From positions 230,689 to 294,688 of the forward strand of contig JALHJZ010000001.1 in NCBI GenBank assembly GCA_022838705.1: a stretch of 64,000 nucleotides of DNA, in the 5' to 3' direction. This document shows positions 55,146 through 62,736 of this stretch, in pieces. Position 1 is the stretch's first letter. Every line of letters begins with the position of its first letter. This stretch comes from Candidatus Bipolaricaulota bacterium (GTDB taxonomy: Bacteria; Bipolaricaulota; Bipolaricaulia; Bipolaricaulales; Bipolaricaulaceae). The position numbers and the translations under genes are program-made. The notes beneath the pieces are model-generated. The model was not told the origin of the DNA. It saw only the letters and a program-made list of their open reading frames with translations, and ran no database searches.

Positions 55146-55877
55146 TCAGAAGAACCGCTCCAGCATCTTGGGATCTCTCAGGCTCCGCAACGCGTACAGG
55201 CCCATCAACCCGCCCACAACCACCAGAAGCCCGATCGAAATGCGTATATCGAGAAGGGGGGTGAAGCCGAGATGCGGACGGATTACGTTCAGAACGTGAG
55301 TAAGCGGATTGAGGAGGACCAGCATAACATACGCCCTTGGCAGGCTCTCCGCCTGGTAGTACACAGGAGCGGCAAGAAGGAGGATCCAGGTGAGCAGGGG
55401 AAACAGACCTTGGGCCTTGTAAGGGTTCCGGATCAGGGTCCCCAAGAAGACCCCTAGTAGGGCCAGGAATAGGAAACCAAGGAACGTCCCAGGCACAGCA
55501 AGGAGCGCCTCTTTACCAGCTTGGGAGAGCCCAATCATCAATCCAGTGAGAGCCCCAACCTGGGGGAACACAATCAGGGCATAGGCAGCGACTGCACCTA
55601 CCACCATTAGCTCCATGCGCGCGGGGAGAACCGCGTAGAGTTCAAGTACCTCGGGTTGGACCAAGTTGCTCACTCGATGAGCAACCAATCCTACGAATGT
55701 GCCCACCAGGGAAGCCACCACGAGTCCGGAGAGGAGGTAGCTGTGATCCTGGCCGGCGCCCGCTAGTAGGAGCACGACGGCGTACGAAAAGGGAAGCACC
55801 ACAAGATTGATCAGGAGGAAGACCTTGTAGACTCTCATTCCTCTCAGTTCCAGGAGAATCACGTTCCAGAACTTCAT
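55146..55877 (-). CDS. ABC-2 type transporter permease (peptide export/immunity type)
   Basis: 243 residues with about six hydrophobic segments and no NBD, typical of ABC-2 permeases paired with a separate ATPase. Its start overlaps the stop of the ATPase gene as ATGA. Base composition looks less GC-rich than the flanking core genes. With the upstream ATPase and the small Cys-rich peptide gene it forms a three-gene unit, which suggests a role in exporting the peptide or protecting the cell from it; this is inferred from position only. Confidence 0.85.
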   Translation of the reverse strand: MKFWNVILLELRGMRVYKVFLLINLVVLPFSYAVVLLLAGAGQDHSYLLSGLVVASLVGTFVGLVAHRVSNLVQPEVLELYAVLPARMELMVVGAVAAYALIVFPQVGALTGLMIGLSQAGKEALLAVPGTFLGFLFLALLGVFLGTLIRNPYKAQGLFPLLTWILLLAAPVYYQAESLPRAYVMLVLLNPLTHVLNVIRPHLGFTPLLDIRISIGLLVVVGGLMGLYALRSLRDPKMLERFF

Positions 55878-56785
55878 TGTACTCTCCCCTCCAGCAGAAG
55901 CTGTTTCACCGCCCTCTCCAGTGAAGGCGCTTCGAGGTGAACGTAGCGAAGAGCAATCCCCTGCCGGATCAGTTCGAGTCGTGACAGCGCCATCACGAGC
56001 TCCGGGAATACAATCTCAAACACGTCGCCCTTCCGTCTGAACATGTCACCGGATTCGACCAGCAGCTCCTCCACCCGCTGCGAGTCATCCGCGACAATGG
56101 TAAGGACGGTCGAGAGACGAGTAAGTGCGGCGATCTCGTGCGGAGGTCCCTCGGCGATGAACTTCCCCCCCACCATGAGGTAAACCCGAGTACAGTGCTC
56201 CCGAACCTCATGGATGTCGTGGCTGGCGAGCACAACGGCCCGTGCGCCTGAGGCGGTGATGGCGTGCCACACCCGTTCCTTCCTCTCAATGTCCACCATC
56301 GCCGTGGGCTCATCAAGAATGAGCACGGGTGGATTCTGGCAGATGGCCATCCCGAGGAGCACGAGCCTTGCCATGCCACGTGAAAGTTGGTAGCCAAACG
56401 AGCCTGCCGACTGCTCGAGCCCGACTAAGGTCAACGTTTCCATCACTCGTTCTCTCAGGCCAGCCCCTCGCAGCCCTTTGAGGCCTAACACGAACGAGAT
56501 CACTTCCGCTACCGTAAGTGAGGGATAAGTGAGCGGGGCCTGCGGGACGTATCCCACACGCCCCTTGATCATGTGGGGATGGCTGACAACATCGCAGCCG
56601 AGGATGCGGATGCGACCAGATGTAGGCTTGAGCAAGCCAAGCAGTTGTCGGATGAGCGTGGTCTTTCCCGCCCCGTTGGGCCCAATCACTCCGACAATCT
56701 CCCCCTCATTAACCGTAAGACTCAACCCCGCATTGGCCCTCGTCCCGTTTGGGTATTCCTTGGTCAGATCGGCAACCTCAATCAT
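55874..56785 (-). CDS. ABC transporter ATP-binding protein
   Basis: 303 residues. Walker A GPNGAGKTTLIR, Q-loop region GYVPQAPLTYPSLTV, signature-like LSRGMARLVLLG (LSGGQ replaced by LSRGM), Walker B PVLILDEPTAMVD and the switch His in ASHDIHEV are visible. The C-terminal 80 residues form an extra domain common in bacitracin/lantibiotic-type exporters. It starts 62 bases after the small peptide gene and is coupled to the permease. The degenerate signature motif is worth noting. Confidence 0.9.
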   Translation of the reverse strand: MIEVADLTKEYPNGTRANAGLSLTVNEGEIVGVIGPNGAGKTTLIRQLLGLLKPTSGRIRILGCDVVSHPHMIKGRVGYVPQAPLTYPSLTVAEVISFVLGLKGLRGAGLRERVMETLTLVGLEQSAGSFGYQLSRGMARLVLLGMAICQNPPVLILDEPTAMVDIERKERVWHAITASGARAVVLASHDIHEVREHCTRVYLMVGGKFIAEGPPHEIAALTRLSTVLTIVADDSQRVEELLVESGDMFRRKGDVFEIVFPELVMALSRLELIRQGIALRYVHLEAPSLERAVKQLLLEGRVQ

Positions 56786-56847
56786 ACGGTCTCCTCACTC
56801 ACAAGGTGCCCACGTCAGTTGTCCCACCCAACAGCTTATCTCGATAC

Positions 56848-56946
56848 CTATTGCGGACATATGCAGAATTTCCCGCAGAAATTGGGTTCAGCCGCGTCAT
56901 CACGTCCTAGCTCAAGGATCTCCACGCGCCCGTCGGCTCCCCCCAT
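56848..56946 (-). CDS. Cys-rich RiPP precursor-like peptide 1
   Basis: 32 codons, too short for most gene finders. Upstream is AAGGAGGTGAT, an 11-base match to the canonical anti-Shine-Dalgarno sequence, nine bases before the ATG. The N-terminal leader is acidic (EILELGRDD around residues 9-17). The C-terminal core is PNFCGKFCICPQ, with Cys at 24, 28 and 30. The gene is followed by the ABC-2 ATPase and permease. The spacing C-G-x-x-C matches peptide 2 at the same residue numbers. Most likely a substrate of the radical SAM/SPASM enzyme at 59003-60442. Confidence 0.7.
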   Translation of the reverse strand: MGGADGRVEILELGRDDAAEPNFCGKFCICPQ

Positions 56947-57042
56947 GTTGTATCACCTCCTTCCCTCTGACTTAGGCCCCTAAACCGCAACCGTTTCAAG
57001 AGGCCTGCCTAGCGCAGGATAGCAGCGAGCCAAGCGCTACGT

Positions 57043-57280
57043 CAATCATCCAGCTGAACGACTCCCGTTCGTCCAGGCGAATGCAGAGGGAGAAGAACAG
57101 CCTGGAACGATGGTTCTTCTGAGAGCAGGACATCCATCACCTGAGCTGGCGCAGGAGCTCAAGGTCCGAAAGGAAGACCCTCGGCCACACCACTTCGATC
57201 AGCCCCTTGGCACGCAGCGCCTGGAGTTCCTGGCAGGTCGCTTGTCGGCTAGCTCCGATTATCTCCGCCAGGTCCCGGAG
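57043..57280. repeat. Diverged copy A of the regulator 3'-end segment
   Basis: Similar in both the HTH-coding part and the region beyond the stop to the segment at 60697-60960. For example the non-coding part reads CAGCTGAACGACTCCCGTTCGT-like here and CAGCTGGCTGAACGATTCCGTTCAG-like there, in each case followed by AGGCGAA. This points to a segmental duplication. Confidence 0.6.
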
Positions 57281-57344
57281 CGAAAGCGGGGGAGAGGAAC
57301 TCGGGGGAAGGGCGGTCGAAACCTGACCGCGGCCGCCTCCCGGG
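57137..57344 (-). pseudogene. Truncated Crp/Fnr-type regulator (HTH end only)
   Basis: The minus-strand frame ending at TGA 57137-57139 encodes a C-terminal HTH closely matching the intact regulator at 60811: PPLSLRDLAEIIGASRQATC, then ELQALRAKGLIEVVWPRVFL. There is no start codon and the sensor domain is missing; the frame runs straight into the end of the ABC exporter gene. It is the remnant of a duplicated regulator cut by the rearrangement that placed the exporter here. Confidence 0.7.
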
Positions 57345-59006
57345 TCAACTTCGGCCGGCCCCGGATGCCTCGAGGTCGATCACGGTGTCGCAGCGGTCGC
57401 GCACCAGGGGGTCGTGGGAGAACACAACCACCGTAACCCCGGGGAAGTTCGTGCGGATGTGGTCGAGAACCGTAGCTGCGGTGCGCTCATCCAGGAACGC
57501 GGTAGGCTCATCTAGGAGCACCAGCGGCGCCTCCCGGACGAATCCCCGGAGGAGTCCCAGCCGCTTGCGCTCCCCACCCGAGAGCTCGGAGAGCTTGGCC
57601 GAGGACAACCGCCGTGCCAGGAGCTCCTCCACGAACTCCCCCAGCCCCAGCTTCCGGGCCACCGCCCGGAGCTTCTCTTCGGGGACGCCGAGGGCCGTGG
57701 CCAGGGTTCCCCCCTCGTCGGCGCTCACGAACTTGGGCTCCTGCTCCACCACGCCAACCAGCCCCACCCGCTCCGGGAGGGGCATCTCGGTCACATCGCG
57801 CCCAAATAGGAACACCTTCCCCGGGGGTACGGGATACAGGCCGAGGACGACGTTCAGGAGCGTGGACTTCCCCAGGCCGCTCCGGCCCATCACGGCCACG
57901 GTCCGGCCCCGTTCGGCCCGCAGCGACACTCCCCGCAGGACAGCGGTGTCCCCGACCGCGAGGTGAAGGTCCCGCACCTCAAGCGCGTACGGGTGGTCGG
58001 GGAGCTCCGCGGAGCGGACCGGCTCCTCCACGGTCCAGTGCTCCGGAAGGCTGAGCACGTCTTGGACCCGCTTCAGAGACACCACGGCCGGTTCTACCTC
58101 CGCCGCGAAGCTGGACATGAAGCCGACGAAGACGTAGAGCCAGTTCACGTACTGGCTGAACGCCACCAAGGTCCCCACCGTGGCCTCGCCGCGGAAGATG
58201 AGCCACGCACCAGCGAGGAGCACCGCTACCTCCGAGGCCACAGTGATCGCGGTCGTGAACCCGCCTTGGAAGAGAAGGGTCAGCTTGTACAAGGCGAACC
58301 CCTCCCGCAGGTAGGCGGTCAGGGCGCGGGAGAATCGGTCCACCACCCTACGTAGTTCGACCTGGACCCGCACCGAGTACAGGGCCGCCAGCCCCTCCTC
58401 CGCGGTGGCCACGTACCGCGCTTCGGCCTCCTGGCGCCGCCCTGCCGCGGCCGGAGCCCTCTTCCCGTAGAGGCGGAAGCCCGCGGTGTAGATGGCGACG
58501 AATGCGAGGGCGATCCCCCCCAGCAGTGGGGCCATGGCGAACATCAGGGAGAGGACGATCACCACCAGCACGATGTGTCCGACGAGCTCGGCGAAGCTCT
58601 TCACGATGAGGGGGGAAGCGCGGGGAACGTCGCTCGTGAGTCGCTGTACGGCCTCCCCGGCCTTGGTGGTCACCGCCTGGGCGTAGGGCATGGTGTGGTA
58701 ACGGCGGTACATCGCGATCTGGACGTCCTGTTCCACCTTGAGCTCCAGCCGGCGGGCCACGTACCCCCGGGCGTACATGAGGGCGACCTGGGTGATCTCC
58801 GTCCCCAGGAACACCGCGATCCAGAGGGAAAACAGCCGCTGGTCGAGGGCGGTCAGGGCGTCGATCACCTGCTTGAAGAAGAAGGGGAGGATCCCGCTCA
58901 GGGTGAAGAAGAGGAGGTGGAGCACCAGGGCCAGCGCCCACAGGGCGCGGTACCGGAACACATGTTCCCGCCAGAACTCAACAACACGATGCAGCCGTTC
59001 CTTCAT
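57345..59006 (-). CDS. ABC exporter (fused membrane and ATPase domains)
   Basis: 553 residues. Six transmembrane helices in the first 320 residues are followed by an ATPase domain with Walker A GRSGLGKST, signature LSGGE, Walker B LVLLDEPTAFLD and switch SHDPL. There is no N-terminal C39 peptidase domain, so leader cleavage would need another protease. Half-exporters of this kind dimerise. The start overlaps the stop of the radical SAM gene as ATGA, tying it to the maturase. It is the likely exporter of the modified Cys-rich peptide. Confidence 0.92.
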   Translation of the reverse strand: MKERLHRVVEFWREHVFRYRALWALALVLHLLFFTLSGILPFFFKQVIDALTALDQRLFSLWIAVFLGTEITQVALMYARGYVARRLELKVEQDVQIAMYRRYHTMPYAQAVTTKAGEAVQRLTSDVPRASPLIVKSFAELVGHIVLVVIVLSLMFAMAPLLGGIALAFVAIYTAGFRLYGKRAPAAAGRRQEAEARYVATAEEGLAALYSVRVQVELRRVVDRFSRALTAYLREGFALYKLTLLFQGGFTTAITVASEVAVLLAGAWLIFRGEATVGTLVAFSQYVNWLYVFVGFMSSFAAEVEPAVVSLKRVQDVLSLPEHWTVEEPVRSAELPDHPYALEVRDLHLAVGDTAVLRGVSLRAERGRTVAVMGRSGLGKSTLLNVVLGLYPVPPGKVFLFGRDVTEMPLPERVGLVGVVEQEPKFVSADEGGTLATALGVPEEKLRAVARKLGLGEFVEELLARRLSSAKLSELSGGERKRLGLLRGFVREAPLVLLDEPTAFLDERTAATVLDHIRTNFPGVTVVVFSHDPLVRDRCDTVIDLEASGAGRS

Positions 59007-60442
59007 GGTTCTTCTCTCCGGTACCGTCCATTCTTCGCGAACTCAAAGAGCTCCGGTGTCCTGTGGAGATACTCCATCGCGACGCGCAACATTGGCAACA
59101 CGTGCTCCGTGCAGCAATCCCCAACAGGGGATCCCACGGCAGCGATCCGCCGAAACCAGCAGCCTCCTCCGCAACACAACTTGGCACGGCAGCTCGCACA
59201 GCCTGGCGCTTCCAGCGAATCATGTTGTCGCCACAACCTGGAAACCTCCTCATCAAGCTGAAGGCACGGGATGTATCTCCCAACTCTGAACTCGGGTCGC
59301 CCTACGCTGTCAGCGCAGTAGTACACATCGCCTCTCAGATCGAAACACCATTCATTGCGATGTGCACCACAGAAGAAGAATTTCGGCATCCTTGGCTCAC
59401 CAAGGAAGAATGGATACAACAGGAACTGGAGTGGTTCCCATGCTTCCAAACTTATCCTCTTCGTAAGGGGATGATGCTTCCGAATGTCCAGGATCTTCTC
59501 TAGGATTTTGTGAGGCAGACCGCAGTATTGGTGCCGGCCGTTCACATCAAAGGTCAGACCCCAGTAAGCTCCGAACGAAGGTTGGTCAAACCAACCTTGG
59601 GCACGAAAGAGATCTGCGATGTGCGGCGCATGATGCAGGTTCTGGTAGTCCACATTCACCCGGACTGCAACAGGTAGTTCGGCCCTTAGCGCTTCACCCA
59701 CAGAACGAACAATCGCCGCGAAAGAACCACGCCCAGAGGTCCGCGGTCGGCGATGATCATGCACGTTCTGTGGGCCATCTATGGTAACCTGAACCTGGGA
59801 GACCCTGCACTCTTTGAGGAGTGGAATGTAGCGGGTGAGATCGACCCCATTCGTAACGACTTCAAGCTCCCAGCCTCTCTCTGCTCCATACTGCAGCACT
59901 CTATGGACGGCTCGCATCTGGGACGAGCGATTCAGCAAAGGCTCTCCACCAAAGAGCACCACTTGAGTCTTCTCTGCTCCCGACGCTGACAGCTGGTCCA
60001 CGGCTGCAAACATGGCCGTCAAACGAGAATCCTTGATAACACCTCGTTCACGGGAAATCCCATCCTCGTAACAGTAGACACATCGAAGGTTGCACTCATA
60101 AGTGAGTATGACGTGGCAGCGAACCGCGCGTGAGGCTTCTCTCTCAGCAAGATCCTGTAGTCTGGCTCTGAGTGCCGCCTCCTCTTGCTCGTCGTTGTAG
60201 ATATACCCCCTAGAACTTAACTCCTCGACCAACTCGTGTGATCCTGTCTTCCGATCTCTCAGGCGTTTCCACTCCTCCTGTTTCGACACATCTTGCATGG
60301 AGTCAAGGGCGCCGCTCAGTGGGTTGAAGAGGTAAAGGATTCCATCGACCCAGAACTCAAGCGTGTGGGGGCTGACATGCAACTCCTTCATGGCAGTCAC
60401 TCGCCCAAGGAAGAGCAGCTGCACCGGTGCAACTGCCATCAT
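59003..60442 (-). CDS. Radical SAM/SPASM peptide maturase
   Basis: 479 residues. An N-terminal PqqD-like leader-recognition segment (MKELHVSPHTLEFWVDG, then YLFNPLSGALDSM) precedes the radical SAM motif CNLRCVYCYEDG (Cys 117, 121, 124), GGEPLLN and the barrel. The C-terminal SPASM region is Cys-rich (CGAHRNEWCF, YYCADS, CASCRAKLCCGGGCW and CC), binding auxiliary 4Fe-4S clusters. Such enzymes cross-link Cys sulfur to backbone or side-chain carbons in sactipeptides and ranthipeptides. ATG 60442 lies nine bases after the stop of peptide 2; ATG 60391 (MKELHV) is the other likely start. Confidence 0.93.
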   Translation of the reverse strand: MMAVAPVQLLFLGRVTAMKELHVSPHTLEFWVDGILYLFNPLSGALDSMQDVSKQEEWKRLRDRKTGSHELVEELSSRGYIYNDEQEEAALRARLQDLAEREASRAVRCHVILTYECNLRCVYCYEDGISRERGVIKDSRLTAMFAAVDQLSASGAEKTQVVLFGGEPLLNRSSQMRAVHRVLQYGAERGWELEVVTNGVDLTRYIPLLKECRVSQVQVTIDGPQNVHDHRRPRTSGRGSFAAIVRSVGEALRAELPVAVRVNVDYQNLHHAPHIADLFRAQGWFDQPSFGAYWGLTFDVNGRHQYCGLPHKILEKILDIRKHHPLTKRISLEAWEPLQFLLYPFFLGEPRMPKFFFCGAHRNEWCFDLRGDVYYCADSVGRPEFRVGRYIPCLQLDEEVSRLWRQHDSLEAPGCASCRAKLCCGGGCWFRRIAAVGSPVGDCCTEHVLPMLRVAMEYLHRTPELFEFAKNGRYRREEP

Positions 60443-60451
60443 TCACGAACC

Positions 60452-60565
60452 CTAAGTCTGAACCTGCTTGCAGTACGGGGAACAGATGACCCCGCAGCAG
60501 ACTCCTACACGTCCAGCGAACACATCCTCGCTCTGAAGCCATGTCTTCTTATTGATGGCGCTCAT
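60452..60565 (-). CDS. Cys-rich RiPP precursor-like peptide 2
   Basis: 37 codons. ATAGGAGGTG lies eight bases before the ATG. The leader contains KKTWLQSEDVF, and the core is GVCCGVICSPYCK with Cys at 23, 24, 28 and 32. The radical SAM gene starts nine bases after its stop, the classic order precursor-maturase. It shares C24-G25-x-x-C28 with peptide 1. It is the best candidate substrate of the neighbouring enzyme. The type of cross-link cannot be read from sequence. Confidence 0.75.
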   Translation of the reverse strand: MSAINKKTWLQSEDVFAGRVGVCCGVICSPYCKQVQT

Positions 60566-60696
60566 TGCCTGCACCTCCTATCATTCCTGATCTTCCACCC
60601 ATCTCCCCGTTCTCCTAAATCTTCAGTGTTCACCACCTCCTTCGGCTTCAGCCAGCCAGAGCTACCGCCATATTAGGTGAGGCCATTCGCCTCCGT

Positions 60697-60960
60697 CGAT
60701 CAGCTGGCTGAACGATTCCGTTCAGCTAGGCGAACGGGGGGCGTCGGACGAGCGGGGGAAGGACCCATAGCCCGGGTCAGATCGGCATCACTGCGCCGCT
60801 GGGACATTCGTCACCCGAACCGGCGCAGGCCGTTGGGATCGAGGAGGAAGACCGTGGGCCAGGCCAACTTGATCAAGCCGCGTCTCGCCAGTGCCTGGAG
60901 CTCCCCGCTCGTCGTAGGGCGAGCCGCTCCGATCATCTCCGCCAGGTCCCGAAGCGAAAG
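60697..60960. repeat. Copy B of the duplicated regulator 3'-end segment
   Basis: 3' end of the intact FNR-type regulator plus its downstream flank, matched by the diverged segment at 57043-57280. The two copies bracket the exporter, the maturase and peptide 2. Confidence 0.6.
60707..60726 (-). terminator. Hairpin after the FNR-type regulator
   Basis: Perfect 8-bp stem GCTGAACG / CGTTCAGC with loop ATTC, 85 bases after the regulator stop. No T-tract. It could be a terminator or a binding site; a decayed version lies after the truncated copy near 57055. Confidence 0.4.
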
Positions 60961-61506
60961 CGGGATGTCGATCCGCACCCCACCTCCCTCCGGTGCGCCG
61001 TGTTCCTCCCCGAGTCCCAAGAGCACCCTCACCAGGCGTTTCCGGGTGCTTCCGTAGGCGAGGTCCATCAGCCTTGTTGCAAGATGACGCTGTGTCTCTT
61101 CGAATCGCTGGTGGACCTGGAAGAGCAACTCAGGATACCGCCGGCCAAGATTCAGAACGTGCTCTCTTGCGACAAACCCAATGGTGCAATGGGATACGGC
61201 CGTCACAGAGAAACCGTGAGGTTCAGACAGCGACGCCGAGAGGAGCTCGCCCGGGCCGTAGAAGCAGAGGAGAAGGCGTTTCCCTTCCCCTACGCTCACG
61301 GTGCACCTCGCTCGCCCGTGGCAAAGGACGACCCAGCCCGTGGAGGGAGTCCCCTCGTGGACGATCGTCCCTCCCCTCTCGAAACGGACCCACTGGACGC
61401 GTGACGCTGAGCCGTCGAGGAGTTCGGGCTCCACTACCGATAGGACACACCGGGAGCGGGACACACAGGATATGCAGCTGTGCTTCTCTGCGTCCGGTCC
61501 GGTCAT
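60811..61506 (-). CDS. FNR-type Crp-family transcription regulator
   Basis: 231 residues. The N-terminal cysteines C11, C14 and C20 (CISCVSRSRC, spacing C-x2-C-x5-C) and a fourth at C107 (VSHCTIGF) match the ligand pattern of the oxygen-sensing 4Fe-4S cluster in E. coli FNR. A cyclic-nucleotide-like beta-roll (GTIVHEGTPSTGWVV, YGPGELLSASL) and a dimer helix lead to the HTH domain (LSLRDLAEMIGAARPTTSGEL). It would respond to oxygen or redox state and probably controls the adjacent RiPP genes, since it precedes them on the same strand. A strong promoter lies upstream. Confidence 0.88.
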   Translation of the reverse strand: MTGPDAEKHSCISCVSRSRCVLSVVEPELLDGSASRVQWVRFERGGTIVHEGTPSTGWVVLCHGRARCTVSVGEGKRLLLCFYGPGELLSASLSEPHGFSVTAVSHCTIGFVAREHVLNLGRRYPELLFQVHQRFEETQRHLATRLMDLAYGSTRKRLVRVLLGLGEEHGAPEGGGVRIDIPLSLRDLAEMIGAARPTTSGELQALARRGLIKLAWPTVFLLDPNGLRRFG

Positions 61507-61544
61507 CCGGCGCGGTCACCTCCCTGGCCGTCGTACTGCACTCG

Positions 61545-61573
61545 ATTCTAGCGGATTCCCCTACCCAGGACAA
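61545..61573 (-). promoter_or_regulatory. Promoter of the FNR-type regulator
   Basis: TTGTCC (61573-61568) and TAGAAT (61550-61545) on the minus strand, 17-nt spacer. The expected start of transcription is about 30 bases before the ATG; GGGAGGTG lies 12 bases before it. Confidence 0.6.
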
Positions 61574-61711
61574 CCGGGTGCGGCCAGGTTCACGAAGAAC
61601 CCGGCTGCAACAAGGGGCGCATCGCTTCACAGTTGAGATCTCACCCGCCTGCCCTAAGTTGCCCCACGGGGTAGAGCATGCCCAGTGGCGTGTCAGAGAC
61701 GCCAACGGATC

Positions 61712-61740
61712 TTGTGATCAGGCGCGAACCTATCTATACT
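61712..61740 (+). promoter_or_regulatory. trpS promoter
   Basis: TTGTGA (61712-61717) and TATACT (61735-61740), 17-nt spacer, giving a leader of about 15 nt. Too short for a T-box or attenuator. Confidence 0.7.
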
Positions 61741-61761
61741 TGCCGCCTCAAGGGGGAACTC

Positions 61762-62736
61762 GTGCGCATCTTCTCAGGCATTCAGCCGACCGGAACGCTT
61801 CACATCGGGAACTACTTCGGGGCAATCCAGCGCTGGGTCAAGCTCCAGCAGGGGAACGACTGCATCTACTGCATCGTGGACTACCACGCTCTCACGAACG
61901 AGGACACGGTGCCCCCCGAGCTCCGCACGGCGCGGCGGGAGCTCGCCCTCGACCTCGTCGCGTGCGGGATCGATCCCGCACGCTCAATCCTCTACGTGCA
62001 GTCCGCCGTCCCGGAGCACACGGAGCTGTGCTGGATCTTGGGCTGTGTCGCCTCGTACGGGGACCTGACGCGGATGACCCAGTTCAAAGAGAAGGCCGCC
62101 AAACAGGAGTTCGTCAACGGTGGCCTGTTCTACTATCCGGTCCTCCAGGCGGCGGACATCCTCCTCTACCGCGCCGACCACGTCCCGGTGGGCGAAGACC
62201 AGGTGCAGCACCTGGAGCAAGCGCGGCGGATTGCGCGCCGGTTCAACTTCCGGTTCGGGGAGACGTTCCCCGAGCCAGAGCCGATCCTCGGTGAGGGGGC
62301 GCGGATCATGTCGCTCGCCGACCCGGAGCGGAAGATGAGCAAGTCGGCCGGCCCGGAGCACTACATCGGCCTCATGGAGCCGGAGGGAAGCATCCGGAAG
62401 AAGGTCCGCTCGGCGGTGACCGACGTCGGCCTCACCCCGGGGCAGGAGATGAGCCCCGGGGTTGCCAACCTGTTCGCCCTCCTCGAGCTCGTGGCCCCCC
62501 AGGAGGTGGCGGAGGCGTTCCGCCGCGACCACAAGGCGGGGAAGCTCCTCTACCGCGACCTCAAGGAGGCCCTCTTCATCCACCTCATGGATGCCCTGCG
62601 CCCGGTCCGCGAGCGCCGCCGCGAGCTCGCCGCCCGCGGAGATGTGGACGAAATCCTCGCCCAGGGCGCCCAGCGGGCGCGGGCGATCGCGCAGAAGACG
62701 ATGCGCGAGGTGCGGGCCCGGGTGGGACTCGACTAG
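61762..62736 (+). CDS. trpS: Tryptophanyl-tRNA synthetase
   Basis: 324 residues, class I synthetase. N-terminal SGIQPTGTLHIGNYFGA carries the HIGH-like motif, followed by the tryptophan-site region ADILLYRADHVPVGEDQVQH and the ERKMSKSAG (KMSKS) loop. GTG 61762 is chosen because AGGGGG precedes it and conservation begins there; upstream codons belong to the promoter region. The stop TAG lies inside the palindrome CTAG, which also supplies the stop of the convergent nrdG gene. Confidence 0.97.
   Translation: MRIFSGIQPTGTLHIGNYFGAIQRWVKLQQGNDCIYCIVDYHALTNEDTVPPELRTARRELALDLVACGIDPARSILYVQSAVPEHTELCWILGCVASYGDLTRMTQFKEKAAKQEFVNGGLFYYPVLQAADILLYRADHVPVGEDQVQHLEQARRIARRFNFRFGETFPEPEPILGEGARIMSLADPERKMSKSAGPEHYIGLMEPEGSIRKKVRSAVTDVGLTPGQEMSPGVANLFALLELVAPQEVAEAFRRDHKAGKLLYRDLKEALFIHLMDALRPVRERRRELAARGDVDEILAQGAQRARAIAQKTMREVRARVGLD

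Noticed and set aside
54995..56990. Insertion sequence or transposase remnant as the vehicle of the accessory island
   Set aside because: No transposase frame, terminal inverted repeats or target duplications could be found around the island.
60549..60602. 17-codon frame overlapping the start of peptide 2
   Set aside because: Weak ribosome site, no conserved features, and it overlaps the better-supported peptide 2 in another frame.
60562..60633. 24-codon frame (GTG start) just upstream of peptide 2, ending as ATGA over its start
   Set aside because: The candidate GTG lies almost inside its own AAGGAGG, too close for initiation, and the peptide has no RiPP-like core. Translational coupling remains possible but unsupported.
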